A stretch of DNA of 64,000 bases from Paenibacillus sp. USDA918EY. GTDB lineage: Bacteria > Bacillota > Bacilli > Paenibacillales > Paenibacillaceae. Shown here piece after piece: positions 1 through 8,860 of this stretch. The notes beneath the pieces are model-generated. The model ran no database searches and was not told the origin of the DNA. It saw nothing but the letters and a program-made list of their open reading frames with translations. The position numbers and the translations under genes were made by a program. The DNA lies in assembly GCF_009870825.1 (NCBI RefSeq), contig NZ_WTWY01000023.1, forward strand, positions 1 through 64,000, read 5' to 3'. The first letter of the stretch is position 1, and the number at the start of each line of letters is the position of its first letter.

Positions 1-55
1 GAGCATCGCCTTGCCAAGGCGAGGGTCGCGGGTTCGATTCCCGTCGTCCGCTCCA
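1..55 (+). tRNA. tRNA-Gly (GCC), 3' part only
   Basis: The window opens inside a tRNA. The anticodon arm with loop TTGCCAA (anticodon GCC), the T arm GGTTCGATTCC and the 3' acceptor strand are present, and CCA is encoded at 53-55. The D arm and 5' acceptor strand lie off the left edge. It heads a cluster with tRNA-Arg and tRNA-Leu. Confidence 0.93.
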
Positions 56-61
56 AAATAT

Positions 62-135
62 GCGCCCTTAGCTCAGCTGGATAGAGCGTTTGACTACGAA
101 TCAAAAGGTCAGGAGTTCGAATCTCTTAGGGCGCG
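62..135 (+). tRNA. tRNA-Arg (ACG)
   Basis: Full cloverleaf: acceptor GCGCCCT pairs with AGGGCGC, the D arm is GCTCAGCTGGATAGAGC, the anticodon loop carries ACG, and the T arm contains GTTCGAATC. The discriminator is G and CCA is not encoded. It lies 6 bp after tRNA-Gly and is probably co-transcribed with it. Confidence 0.95.
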
Positions 136-149
136 TTTTACTTTTATAA

Positions 150-233
150 GCCGGTGTGGCGGAATGGCAGACGCGAACGACTCAAAATCGTTTGGGGAGA
201 CCCGTGGAGGTTCGAGTCCTCTCACCGGTACCA
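150..233 (+). tRNA. tRNA-Leu (CAA)
   Basis: Class II tRNA with a long variable arm. The acceptor GCCGGTG pairs with CACCGGT, the anticodon loop is CTCAAAA (anticodon CAA), the T arm is GGTTCGAGTCC and CCA is encoded at 231-233. It is the last tRNA of the cluster. Confidence 0.95.
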
Positions 234-250
234 CATGTACTATAAGCGGT

Positions 251-289
251 TCATTAGAGATAAATCTAATGAGCTTTTTTTGTTTTTTG
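251..289 (+). terminator. Rho-independent terminator of the tRNA cluster
   Basis: An 8-bp stem TCATTAGA/TCTAATGA with a 6-nt loop is followed two bases later by a T-rich run. It lies 17 bp after tRNA-Leu. Confidence 0.85.
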
Positions 290-306
290 TACCTTGTTTA
301 CTCTAG

Positions 307-400
307 AAAACGGGGCTGTTCCCGTTCGAACTATGTTTCCGATTGCGAGTTGATAATCTAACAATCGGGGTGCAGTTCGGACTCGGGAACAGCCCCGTTT
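307..400. repeat. Long imperfect inverted repeat between tRNA-Leu and the GH20 gene
   Basis: A 16-bp arm (ACGGGGCTGTTCCCG core, 309-324) is matched by its reverse complement at 384-399. Shorter nested pairs (TTCGAACT with AGTTCGGA, CCGATT with AATCGG) lie inside. The whole stretch could form one long hairpin at the 3' end of the minus-strand GH20 gene, where it may act as a terminator, although the T tracts are short. Confidence 0.6.
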
Positions 401-403
401 ATA

Positions 404-3400
404 TTATTTTACCTGAAGCCTGTTGATCAGATCCTCCATCGGCCGCAGATCGTGCGCAGCATCGTAAGGATAACGGTTTAGAAACTGCAGCAGCAACTTA
501 TGCGTTTTTTCGTTATTGTCGATTTGATTCAGGGACTTTTCCATTTTCGCAATCAACTGCTTGTATTCCCGATTAGAGTCGGAGCCGTACACTTCAAATT
601 CAAAAAAGGAGTTACCGAACGCGGTAGCCCGCTTTATGCCTTGGAATTTGACGTAACGCGCTTGCTGCGGATCAAACGTAATGCTGTCCATATTGCCTTT
701 GGAATTGATGATCCCCTCCCTGCCGGAAACATTGGTCCAGTTCTTCTTGTTCGTAGATACCAGCAGCTGGTATTTCGTCGCATAAGCCGCTTGCCATTTG
801 ATGATGACTTTGCTGATGTCTTTAGGCGCCCCGAGGTCAACGATAAACCAAGCATCATCCGCGTAAGCGCTGGACCATCTGGAACTCGGGGATATGTCCC
901 CGTCAACGGCCTTGCCGGACGGGAATGAAGAGGATTCGGTTTTGGAGGATTCCGTCGATTGGTGCAAAGCCAGGTTTTTGCTGCTTAGCAGTTCGATGGC
1001 TTTGTTATAAATCATCACGTTATCCAATACGCCTTTAAAGGCATTGGTTTGGCTGCCGATTCGTAACGTCGGCAGGACAAGGGTATTCATTTTAGGATAT
1101 TTTTCTTCCATCCGTTCCACATATTCATCCAAATTGACGAACAGCGTCACGCCTTTATTATCGCCCTTGAGTGTGAGATGCGTCCACTTGCCCTCCGGAA
1201 CGGCATAGTTGAAAGTGCTGTTATAATGCTCTTTCGTAAATCCAAGCTTACCGGTTGTGCCTTGCTTTAGCTTCAGTGTTCCGACAGGGGATTCCATCAA
1301 AACAGCATCATTCGGGTTGCCCGGGTCCGGATTGACCCACATGGAGACGGTCCAGTCGAATCCAACGGCCTCCACCGGCGTTTCAATGTAGCTCTTTCCG
1401 CCGTTCAACCGGATGCCGTTATCGTATTTCCCTTGCGTAACATTGACGTTAACGCCTTTGCCGTCGAAATGGTTGCCGGAATCATCCTTGATTCCGTTTT
1501 CGAATGTATATTGAATGACGCTGTTAATGTCGTTGTTGACAGTGATTTTATGGGACAAGTTGGCATTCGGCGCTTCGCCAATGATTTTCTTCCGCTGCTC
1601 GAAGCGTTCGAACGATCTGTCGTCTCTCGTACCGGTCCACATTTTCTCCGATACGACCTGAATTCCGGGCAACAGTCGTTCATGCGAATCATCCATCGAC
1701 ACTCCGTTGGCTTCGGATGCATCGTTCCATAGGCAGAACATGCCGCCTTTGACGCGCGGATGACCGAATGGAAGCGTCGTTGTTGCCCATTTGACCGGCT
1801 CCCACTCATTGTATAAAAGCCGGGTATTCGGGTAGTCCCTATACATCGTAGGTACGATATACATATATGCGTTCTCGGCATTAACGATATCATAGCCGAG
1901 GTCTGCCGCCTGCTGCGGAGAACCATAAGATTCACGCCAGATGTCCATGGTGGCGTCGGTGCTGATAGGCGTCGAACCGTTATATTGCGTAAGCCCGCCC
2001 CATAGATGAGGATGTTTACCTTTTCCGTTAATGTATCTGATAAGCGTATCCATGTATCCCCGAAATACTTCCACATCACCGGCGTATTCATCCGTGCCGA
2101 TGTTTATGTCCGGCCCGACGAATGTCGGATCGCTGCCGTCCAGGTATTCATCAAGTAAGGATTTGACGAATTGAACCGTTTCCGGTTTGGAAATGTCAAG
2201 GGTCCGATCGTTCCCCAACGCGGGGTTGTAGGCAGTGAATGCGCGGGAATGCCCCGGCGTATCGATTTCCGGAATGACGTTTACGCCGTATTCCATGCCC
2301 AGAAGCTGCAGGTCTTTGAACTCCTGCTTCGTATAATAGCCGTTGGGACTTGGCAGCCCCGGATAAGTGGTGCTCTCCAGCCGGAAAGCCGCTGTCGTTC
2401 CGTCTCCGAACGGCGTGCCGACAACATCGTTCAAATGAATCTGGAACGTGTTCATTTTGTACCAGGACAGCAGCTTCACATAACTCCGGAGAAAATCGAT
2501 GGTATAGAATTTGCGGGCGACGTCAATCATGATTCCGCGCTGTTCGTATTTCGGATAATCTCTTGCTTCGCCTTTTGGAATGGTCCGGTCCGGATGTTGT
2601 TTGATGATTTGCAGCGCGGTTCTCGTACCGAAAAACACGCCTTTTGCGGAAGCGGAGGTAATGGAGACATATTGATCTACGTTGAACAGGTTCCCCTCAT
2701 CGCCAAGCCATGCCAGGGAAGGGTTGATCGACAAGAACAAGTCGCCTTTGCTCGGTTCGCCGTTCACGATCTGGAGGTCGTAGCCGGTGATATCCTGCAA
2801 ATCCTTACGAGTCAGCTCGGCGGCATTTTGCAGAGCGGCCTGGTCTTTCGGATCTACGACGATCCGCGACGATTTCGACAGAACGTAACTGCCCGTGTGC
2901 CCGTACCATTCGCGTAAGGATGGAATGACATCCGGCTCGGCATTCCGGTCCGGCGTTTGTTTATGCTGTCCAGGCACGATGACCGTCATATTTCCGGAAA
3001 GCAGTTTGCGGCCCGGGTTTTTTTTATCCTCGACCTGGATGATCAGATTTACCTTGGCGTCCACCAGCGGTTCCCGTATATTGCCTTCCATGTCGATCAC
3101 TTGGACGCGGTCGCTTCCGTACAGGCTGACTCGATAACCTTCAGGGACTTGCGCTGCGGACCAATCAAGCTTCGTTTGCCCAGGTTTCACTGGAATTGCC
3201 GAGCTCACGTTGTCCACGATCCTCTGCAAGTCACGTAATTGGTATACTTCGAATTCATAAAACGAATAGCCGTATAAGACTCCTTTGACAGGCGCCCGCT
3301 TGATCCCTTGAAACTTCACGTATCGCGCCTGTATCGGCGTGAAATCTACCGTTTCAACGCCGCCTTTGCACTGAATCGTGCCGTCATTTTCTTTTGCATT

Positions 3401-3922
3401 TTTCCAGTGCTTGGCGTCATCGGACACAAGGATTTTATAGCTTTTAGCCGGAGTATGCCAGCGGATCACGACCCGGTCGATATCCGTTTTTTTGCCAAGA
3501 TCGACATAAAACCATTGATTGTCTTTGAGAGCGGAGGACCATCTCGTACTGCCTTGTCCATCGACTGCCAGCTTAGAGTTCAGCTCATTTTTTTCATTGC
3601 CGGAGGCGAAGGCGGGTTGGAGCAGAGCCAGGTTCATTTCGCGATCGGTTTTGCCATTTTTCGCGTTATCCTTGGGCGTGTCCTTTGTTATGCTTTTTGT
3701 GTCGTCTTTCGTATTGCCTTGCGCGTTGTTTATTGTTCTGTCCTGGGCACGGTCGGAATGGAGTGCTGCTGCAGGAGGATTTTCTTTTCCTGACGAAGGC
3801 GCCTCTTTCATGACTTCCTTGGAGGCGGTTTGGGCATGTACGGTTGCCGACTGAACGATGGGGGCCGTCATCACGGCGAGAACAATCAGCGTTGAAGCGG
3901 CTTTCAATAATGTCTTTTTCAT
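404..3922 (-). CDS. Secreted GH20 beta-N-acetylhexosaminidase with discoidin and LamG modules
   Basis: An exported 1172-aa multidomain glycosidase. In order: a signal peptide (about 1-31, Ala-x-Ala-type site), a low-complexity charged linker, an F5/8 type C (discoidin/CBM32-like) domain at about 95-228, a linker and GH20b domain to about 445, the GH20 TIM barrel from about 458, a LamG-like concanavalin fold at about 800-985, and a second F5/8C domain at about 1000-1125. The GH20 Asp-Glu catalytic pair is visible as GTDE (D611, E612); the family uses it for substrate-assisted retaining hydrolysis of terminal GlcNAc/GalNAc. GGAGGG precedes the ATG. The gene appears monocistronic. Domain assignment is strong; the natural glycan is unknown, but the carbohydrate-binding modules suggest host, plant or fungal glycoconjugates. 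Confidence 0.93.
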   Translation of the reverse strand: MKKTLLKAASTLIVLAVMTAPIVQSATVHAQTASKEVMKEAPSSGKENPPAAALHSDRAQDRTINNAQGNTKDDTKSITKDTPKDNAKNGKTDREMNLALLQPAFASGNEKNELNSKLAVDGQGSTRWSSALKDNQWFYVDLGKKTDIDRVVIRWHTPAKSYKILVSDDAKHWKNAKENDGTIQCKGGVETVDFTPIQARYVKFQGIKRAPVKGVLYGYSFYEFEVYQLRDLQRIVDNVSSAIPVKPGQTKLDWSAAQVPEGYRVSLYGSDRVQVIDMEGNIREPLVDAKVNLIIQVEDKKNPGRKLLSGNMTVIVPGQHKQTPDRNAEPDVIPSLREWYGHTGSYVLSKSSRIVVDPKDQAALQNAAELTRKDLQDITGYDLQIVNGEPSKGDLFLSINPSLAWLGDEGNLFNVDQYVSITSASAKGVFFGTRTALQIIKQHPDRTIPKGEARDYPKYEQRGIMIDVARKFYTIDFLRSYVKLLSWYKMNTFQIHLNDVVGTPFGDGTTAAFRLESTTYPGLPSPNGYYTKQEFKDLQLLGMEYGVNVIPEIDTPGHSRAFTAYNPALGNDRTLDISKPETVQFVKSLLDEYLDGSDPTFVGPDINIGTDEYAGDVEVFRGYMDTLIRYINGKGKHPHLWGGLTQYNGSTPISTDATMDIWRESYGSPQQAADLGYDIVNAENAYMYIVPTMYRDYPNTRLLYNEWEPVKWATTTLPFGHPRVKGGMFCLWNDASEANGVSMDDSHERLLPGIQVVSEKMWTGTRDDRSFERFEQRKKIIGEAPNANLSHKITVNNDINSVIQYTFENGIKDDSGNHFDGKGVNVNVTQGKYDNGIRLNGGKSYIETPVEAVGFDWTVSMWVNPDPGNPNDAVLMESPVGTLKLKQGTTGKLGFTKEHYNSTFNYAVPEGKWTHLTLKGDNKGVTLFVNLDEYVERMEEKYPKMNTLVLPTLRIGSQTNAFKGVLDNVMIYNKAIELLSSKNLALHQSTESSKTESSSFPSGKAVDGDISPSSRWSSAYADDAWFIVDLGAPKDISKVIIKWQAAYATKYQLLVSTNKKNWTNVSGREGIINSKGNMDSITFDPQQARYVKFQGIKRATAFGNSFFEFEVYGSDSNREYKQLIAKMEKSLNQIDNNEKTHKLLLQFLNRYPYDAAHDLRPMEDLINRLQVK

Positions 3923-4114
3923 GGTCCCTCCATATTATTCCAATTTATGTGTTAAATGTGTTAAAACCTGGCTGAGCAAATATGTAGTAAAATTGCGTTT
4001 TTCCGCGGTCCCACATGCAGATGCAGCATAAATAACCCCAGCAATCCCAAAACTCCTTGGTTGTTGATGTAGTCGCGATGAGTAAGTCACTAAGCTAGCT
4101 CGTTACGTATACGG

Positions 4115-4246
4115 TTATATGACATTGAATCGTACCAAAGCCCCTCCATCGAATGTCGCCTCGACAACCGCATTCCAACCGGAATTCTGGCTGCGACTCT
4201 CTTTTTGCCCCAGCTTTTTAAACAAGTATATAGATTCAATACCCAT
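4115..4246 (-). CDS. Possible small ORF or gene remnant, 43 aa
   Basis: An ATG-started 43-codon frame ending in TAA. Its C-terminal half (GWNAVVEATFDGGALVRFNV) has protein-like composition. Only a weak purine stretch (GGATAGAG) precedes the start. I do not recognise the product. It may be the tail of a decayed gene or chance. Confidence 0.25.
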   Translation of the reverse strand: MGIESIYLFKKLGQKESRSQNSGWNAVVEATFDGGALVRFNVI

Positions 4247-4279
4247 AAATCCAACTCTATCCTATTTATTAAGAAATGA

Positions 4280-4306
4280 TTAAGCAGCAGTTAAGCAGCA
4301 GTTAAG
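4280..4306. repeat. Tandem 11-bp repeat TTAAGCAGCAG
   Basis: Two exact copies of TTAAGCAGCAG followed by a partial third (TTAAG), about 130 bp upstream of the glycosyltransferase start. The direct spacing of one helical turn would suit a response-regulator site, but that is inference. Confidence 0.45.
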
Positions 4307-4434
4307 AAGTTTGGAATGAAAGGGTTAAGATCCATTCTTTATTCTTGGATCCGTCAACGTTCATTCCATCGCACGGCTCTCTTTTTAATCCCGCTTTCGC
4401 CCGAAAAAGCTTAGACATGACAGGAGGTTTTATT

Positions 4435-5655
4435 TTGAATATCTTACGATCGCCAAAAGCCGTGTGGGCGATGCTGGCAGTCATTCTGCTGATTGCTGTT
4501 TATTTACGAATCGACTTCTTGACCTCGGTGAAGCATAACGTATCCCACGATTCGGTCTATTACGATGAAATGGTGAAACGATTGATCGAAAAGGGGGTGT
4601 ATGCCTATAAAGCGGAAACTCCGAACGCGCAGGTCGCTCCAGGTTTTCCGCTGTTCATGGCCGGTATCTACAAGCTTGTTGATTATACTCATCATGATCC
4701 GTTTCCGTATCTGCGTTATGCGAATCTGTTGCTCAGTATGGTCAATCTGGTCCTGATTTACTTCATTGCCTGCAAGCTGGTCAACGCCAGAATCGGTCTG
4801 ATCGCAACTGGCGCCGCAGCCACCAATCCTCCGTTCATATGGGCGAATGGCGCAATCCTGACGGAGGTGCTGGCGACTTTCCTATTCCTTTCGTATATCT
4901 ACCGGCAACTTCGAGCGATTCAAACCGGGCGGGGACGTGATTCCCTGATTGCCGGAGCGCTTCTTGGCTGCACCGCGCTCGTTCGTCCGGAATTTTTACC
5001 GGTCGTCGTACCGATCTATCTCTTCTATTGGCTGTGGACCAAGAATCGCGCCGCTTGGAAGCTGCTGCTGTTGGCCTGCATCGGATTGAGCATCGTCATG
5101 TCGCCGTGGTGGATTCGCAATCTGGTAACCTTAAACAAGGTCGTGCTGACCGCCACTCAGACGAATCCTTTTCACGCAGGTACATATCCGTACAAAAACT
5201 GGGATGACGGCTTGGTTGACCGTCACGGCAAGACGCAGCAAGAAGTGGCGATTGAACGTTTGAAGATAGGCTTCACTGAACATACGTGGCTGTTCCTCAA
5301 ATGGTATACGGTCGGCAAATTGGATTACATTTATTCCCGGATGTATTTCGGCAGCGGCCATACACCGATGTATAAGGTCATCCCGCTGCGAAACCAGTAT
5401 CATACGGCTATGATCTGGACCGGTGTGCTCGGTCTCATATTAACGCTCCGGCGCTGGCGCCAGCCGCTGACCTTGATCGCGCTAATCCTGGTCGTGATGT
5501 CGTTCATCAGGCTCTTGTTCATACCGGAGTATCGTTACAATTTCATTGCGATGCCCCTGTTCATCATCATCGGCAGCGCTGCCGCGGAGATGATTGCCAG
5601 GTGGATTTACGCTAGAATCTCTCCGAGTTTCACGAAGGAAGTTAAGGAAGTATGA
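4435..5655 (+). CDS. ArnT/PMT-like (GT39/GT83-type) membrane glycosyltransferase
   Basis: A polytopic membrane protein of about 406 aa. The TTG start is chosen because AGGAGG lies 7 bp upstream; an in-frame ATG at 4417 would place that Shine-Dalgarno inside the gene. After a first transmembrane segment comes a periplasmic-type loop HDSVYYDEMV, where PMT/ArnT enzymes carry their acidic active-site motif, then about nine more hydrophobic helices and a short basic tail. The family transfers sugars from polyprenyl-phosphate donors to extracellular lipids, polymers or proteins. The stop overlaps an ATG of the next frame, and the polysaccharide deacetylase follows closely, suggesting a two-gene envelope-glycan operon. 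The exact acceptor cannot be read from sequence. Confidence 0.8.
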   Translation: MNILRSPKAVWAMLAVILLIAVYLRIDFLTSVKHNVSHDSVYYDEMVKRLIEKGVYAYKAETPNAQVAPGFPLFMAGIYKLVDYTHHDPFPYLRYANLLLSMVNLVLIYFIACKLVNARIGLIATGAAATNPPFIWANGAILTEVLATFLFLSYIYRQLRAIQTGRGRDSLIAGALLGCTALVRPEFLPVVVPIYLFYWLWTKNRAAWKLLLLACIGLSIVMSPWWIRNLVTLNKVVLTATQTNPFHAGTYPYKNWDDGLVDRHGKTQQEVAIERLKIGFTEHTWLFLKWYTVGKLDYIYSRMYFGSGHTPMYKVIPLRNQYHTAMIWTGVLGLILTLRRWRQPLTLIALILVVMSFIRLLFIPEYRYNFIAMPLFIIIGSAAAEMIARWIYARISPSFTKEVKEV

Positions 5656-5684
5656 ACAAGATTTCGGCAAAGGAAGGAAACCCG

Positions 5685-6707
5685 ATGACTTCAATATCTA
5701 AACATATTCTGATCGTGTTGGCCTTTGCCATTGCATCTGCCGTCCTGCTGAGCGGTTGTGACCGCTCGCAGAAACCGGCAGAAACGAACAACGGTCAGCC
5801 TTCAACCAAGCCCAAACCCGAGACCAAACAGCAGCCTGAGTCCAAAACCCAGCCGCAAACCGGCCCCAAGCAGGCGACAATCATCCCTCCTGCAGGAACG
5901 CCTATCGATAAAAAAGTGCTATACCGAAATCATGTTATTGTACTTATGTACCATCATCTAGAGGAGAAACCTTCGGCGAAGTCAAGGATCACGCCACAAT
6001 TGCTGGATGATCAAATCGCCGCCATGATCCGTAACGGTTTCCGGATTATTTCCATGGACGAGTATCTGGACTTTATGCTGGACGACAAGCCGGTACCCGA
6101 GAATGCCGTTTTGCTTACGTTCGATGACGGGTATGCAAGCTTCTACGATTTGGCTTTTCCCGTTCTCAGGAAATATGGGGTTACGGCAACGGACTTTATT
6201 ATGGCCGGAACGATTGATAATCCGCGGCACCCCGGCATCAAGAAGATGACATGGGATCAGATGAGGGAATTGAAAGCTTCGGGGATGAGTTTCTATAATC
6301 ATACGTTTGACTCTCATAAGTACGCCGAAATCGATAAGGAAGGGCACGCGAGGCCGATGCTTGTCGCCAAGATGTATCTTCGCAAGGAGGGCCGAATGGA
6401 GACGACGGAGGAGTACGACAAGCGGATCAAAGAAGATATCCGCAAAGCTGAGGAATGTTTGCGCAAGGAGCTTGGCAACACGCGCGGAGTGCTTGCTTTT
6501 CCATACGGCAGATACAATAACGCGCTGCTCAAAGCGGCGAAGGAAGCCGGGATCGAAGTGTTCCTGACCATTGATCAGGGGATCAATGGCAAAGCGGACC
6601 GGATCGGATACCGCATCAATGCAGGAAATCAGAGCATGACCCCCGATAAGCTGATCAAAAAAATGAAAGAAGCAATCCCTGTCAAAACGACCCCGCGATC
6701 GAAATGA
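5685..6707 (+). CDS. Lipoprotein polysaccharide deacetylase (NodB/PgaB-like, CE4)
   Basis: A 340-aa lipoprotein: hydrophobic signal, lipobox LLSGC (lipidated Cys25), then a Pro/Lys/Gln-rich tether to about residue 75. The NodB homology domain starts at VIVLMYHH. The catalytic/metal motif TFDDGY spans 145-150, and the HTFDSH pair (H206, H211) has the four-residue spacing typical of PgaB/IcaB-type enzymes, which de-N-acetylate surface poly-GlcNAc-like polymers. The start at 5685 is preferred (GGAAGG upstream, signal peptide begins there); an ATG at 5652 overlaps the glycosyltransferase stop and would add 11 residues. It is co-transcribed with the upstream glycosyltransferase. Substrate is inferred, not shown. 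Confidence 0.88.
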   Translation: MTSISKHILIVLAFAIASAVLLSGCDRSQKPAETNNGQPSTKPKPETKQQPESKTQPQTGPKQATIIPPAGTPIDKKVLYRNHVIVLMYHHLEEKPSAKSRITPQLLDDQIAAMIRNGFRIISMDEYLDFMLDDKPVPENAVLLTFDDGYASFYDLAFPVLRKYGVTATDFIMAGTIDNPRHPGIKKMTWDQMRELKASGMSFYNHTFDSHKYAEIDKEGHARPMLVAKMYLRKEGRMETTEEYDKRIKEDIRKAEECLRKELGNTRGVLAFPYGRYNNALLKAAKEAGIEVFLTIDQGINGKADRIGYRINAGNQSMTPDKLIKKMKEAIPVKTTPRSK

Positions 6708-6723
6708 AGCGGGAAAATAGACG

Positions 6724-6752
6724 GGCCGGGAGCAGGCTTCCGGCCTGTTTTT
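6724..6752 (+). terminator. Terminator after the deacetylase
   Basis: GGCCGG and CCGGCC form a hairpin followed by TGTTTTT, shortly after the stop codon. Confidence 0.75.
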
Positions 6753-6861
6753 AATTGTCAAAATTTACATTTGACCTTCATGCATGTCCGATATATAATA
6801 GGGAATGTTGAGGCGATAAACCAGATGAGAAATACTGGTGCGACGCCGATCCGTTCAATAA

Positions 6862-6935
6862 CGGGATGTAGCTCAGCTTGGTAGAGCACCTGGTTTGGGA
6901 CCAGGGGGTCGCATGTTCGAATCGTGTCATCCCGA
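6862..6935 (+). tRNA. tRNA-Pro (TGG)
   Basis: Complete cloverleaf: acceptor CGGGATG/CATCCCG, D arm GCTCAGCTTGGTAGAGC, anticodon stem CCTGG/CCAGG with loop TTTGGGA (anticodon TGG), T arm with GTTCGAATC, discriminator A. CCA is not encoded. It is an isolated tRNA gene with its own terminator. Confidence 0.96.
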
Positions 6936-6940
6936 TCATG

Positions 6941-6970
6941 AAAGCCATCGATATTTCGATGGCTTTTTTT
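6941..6970 (+). terminator. Terminator of tRNA-Pro
   Basis: Stem AAAGCCATCGA/TCGATGGCTTT followed by seven T residues, 6 bp after the tRNA. Confidence 0.92.
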
Positions 6971-7042
6971 GCTGTATAAATATGTAATCCCCAGGTCACA
7001 ATAACAGTAAAAGAAAAAGACTGGGAATAGAAGGGGATTATT

Positions 7043-7711
7043 GTGAATGCAACTCGGATCAAGAAACAACTGCAAAAGCAGTGGCGGCGCTGGAAACGCC
7101 GGTCGTTAACGTTAGGATTATCTTCGCTGGTGATCGCGATGGTGTGGGCCGGCATGTATTTGCCTGACAAAGTGCAAAGCCTGCTAAGCACCAAGCCGCC
7201 GGTGGCCATAGAAACGCTGCAATATTATCAACAAGCGGAAGCAAAAAGCGATCCGAAGGAAGACGCGAATTTTTGGAAGCTGCTGAACAAGTCCAAGGAA
7301 ATCAAAGAAGTGGTCGTTCGCCACAGCTACGTTTGCGGGGAAGAAGAACGGTCGTTAGGAAAGCTGACCGTGGATGAAATTTATAATTTGCTGAACGAAC
7401 ATCCGTCTTGGAAAGGACAGTTCGAAGGACAAGGCAAGGTTGTATTAAACGAAACGATTCACGATCTTTCGCCTACCTGCAAGGAACGGGCGTACATGAG
7501 CCTGGATAAGGACGGCAATTTGTCATTGTTCGATGGACCGCCGGAGCAGGATAAAGTCATTAAGACGTTTTTCCAGCTGGATATCAACTCGATGGAATCC
7601 TCGCTGCCGGACGATGCATTAAGACATTTGTATGACGGCATCCGCATTCAGGATATCGATGAATATAACAGCGTCCTGTCCACGTTCAGCGATTATGCGC
7701 GGGAAGGATAA
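7043..7711 (+). CDS. bofC: BofC-like forespore regulator of the SigK checkpoint
   Basis: 222 aa with a basic N-terminus, one transmembrane or uncleaved signal segment (about 23-42) and an extracytoplasmic remainder containing the Cys pair in SYVCGEEE and SPTCKER. In B. subtilis, BofC is secreted from the forespore and restrains SpoIVB, which starts pro-SigK processing. The assignment rests on the membrane topology, the conserved-looking C-terminal part and position: bofC lies beside ruv genes in Bacillales. The GTG start has AAGGGG seven bases upstream. The protein is longer than the B. subtilis form. Its transcript faces ilvE and shares a terminator with it. Confidence 0.78.
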   Translation: MNATRIKKQLQKQWRRWKRRSLTLGLSSLVIAMVWAGMYLPDKVQSLLSTKPPVAIETLQYYQQAEAKSDPKEDANFWKLLNKSKEIKEVVVRHSYVCGEEERSLGKLTVDEIYNLLNEHPSWKGQFEGQGKVVLNETIHDLSPTCKERAYMSLDKDGNLSLFDGPPEQDKVIKTFFQLDINSMESSLPDDALRHLYDGIRIQDIDEYNSVLSTFSDYAREG

Positions 7712-7724
7712 ACCAGCGGCCGAC

Positions 7725-7769
7725 AAAAAAAGATCCGCTCTGTCACGATGACAGAACGGATCTTTTTTT
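7725..7769. terminator. Bidirectional terminator between bofC and ilvE
   Basis: Stem AGATCCG/CGGATCT with an inner CTGTC/GACAG stem, flanked by an A run on the left and seven T residues on the right, so it can serve both convergent genes. Confidence 0.92.
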
Positions 7770-7792
7770 GCGTTGCATAGAGTTTGCGCGTC

Positions 7793-8860
7793 TTAAAACG
7801 TAACGGTCCAATTCCGCGGATCCGGGAGACTGCCGGACTGAAGGCCTGTGATGGTATCATACAGCTTTTGCGACAGTTCGCCGATTTTGCCTTCATTGAC
7901 ATGCATCGTATGTTCGTTCCAGTGGAGTTCGCCGACCGGCGAAATGACCGCTGCCGTGCCGGTTCCGAATACCTCTTCCAACTGTCCTTGCTTGTAGGCT
8001 TCGTAAATTTCCTCTATGGAAATCTTCCGTTCTTCGACCGGAACTCCCCAGTCCTTCAAAAGCGTAATGACGGAATCGCGCGTAACGCCCTCCAGGATGC
8101 TGCCGTTAATTTCAGGCGTGATGACCGTGCCGCCGATTTTAAAGAAAATGTTCATGCTGCCCACTTCTTCGATATATTTCTTTTCGATGGCATCCAGCCA
8201 AAGCACCTGCGAGAAGCCTTCTTTTTTGGCGATTTCCTGGGCTTTGATGCTTGCTGCGTAATTGCCGGCGGCTTTGGCATACCCGATTCCGCCGCGAACC
8301 GCGCGGGTATAGGAGCTTTCCACGTTGATTTTGACCGGTTCCAGCCCTCCCGAATAATAGGCGCCAACCGGCGACAGGATGACGATGAACTGATACGTGT
8401 AAGAGGATCTTACCCCTAGGCATGGCTCCGTGGCGATGATGAAAGGACGCACGTACAAAGAGGTTCCTTTTTCGGTAGGAATCCAGCTTTTATCGATTTC
8501 GATCAAAGTTTTGATCGCTTGGATGACAAAATCCCCGTCGATTTCCGGGATCCCCAACCGGTCGTTTGATTGGTTCAAGCGTTTCATGTTTTTGTCCGGT
8601 CTAAACAGCAGTACCTTGCCGGAGTCGGTCAGGTAGGCTTTCATCCCTTCGAAAACGGCCTGCCCGTAATGAAATACCATTGCTGCAGGGTCCAGCGAAA
8701 TCGGGGCATACGGAACGATTCTCGGATCATGCCAGCCCTTGTCGATGTGGTAATCCATGATAAACATATGGTCGGTAAAATATTTCCCGAAACTCAGATT
8801 GCTGCTGTCCGGTTTGTTCCCCGGAGTGGTGGTTAATTGAATTTTGATTTCATCGCTCAT
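7793..8860 (-). CDS. ilvE: Branched-chain amino acid aminotransferase
   Basis: A 355-aa PLP fold-type IV transaminase catalysing the last step of Leu/Ile/Val synthesis (2-oxoacid plus Glu). The Schiff-base lysine is K196 in GIGYAKAAGN; the EGMKAY and EVGSMN motifs typical of the family are present. Two in-frame ATGs lie at 8866 and 8860. The second is chosen because AGGAG then sits 9 bp upstream instead of 3. It is transcribed divergently from the LysR gene, which may control it. It appears monocistronic. Confidence 0.95.
   Translation of the reverse strand: MSDEIKIQLTTTPGNKPDSSNLSFGKYFTDHMFIMDYHIDKGWHDPRIVPYAPISLDPAAMVFHYGQAVFEGMKAYLTDSGKVLLFRPDKNMKRLNQSNDRLGIPEIDGDFVIQAIKTLIEIDKSWIPTEKGTSLYVRPFIIATEPCLGVRSSYTYQFIVILSPVGAYYSGGLEPVKINVESSYTRAVRGGIGYAKAAGNYAASIKAQEIAKKEGFSQVLWLDAIEKKYIEEVGSMNIFFKIGGTVITPEINGSILEGVTRDSVITLLKDWGVPVEERKISIEEIYEAYKQGQLEEVFGTGTAAVISPVGELHWNEHTMHVNEGKIGELSQKLYDTITGLQSGSLPDPRNWTVTF

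Larger units (their letters stand above)
3923..4434. other. Intergenic region between divergent GH20 and glycosyltransferase genes
   Basis: About 510 bp, fairly AT-rich near both genes, which must hold both promoters, although no convincing -35/-10 pair stands out. It contains an 11-bp tandem repeat (TTAAGCAGCAG twice plus TTAAG, 4280-4306), a possible regulatory site. It also holds a 43-codon minus-strand ORF (4115-4246), listed separately. Confidence 0.5.

Noticed and set aside
11..361. 116-codon plus-strand frame through the tRNA genes
   Set aside because: It overlaps three tRNA genes and a terminator; no ribosome-binding site.
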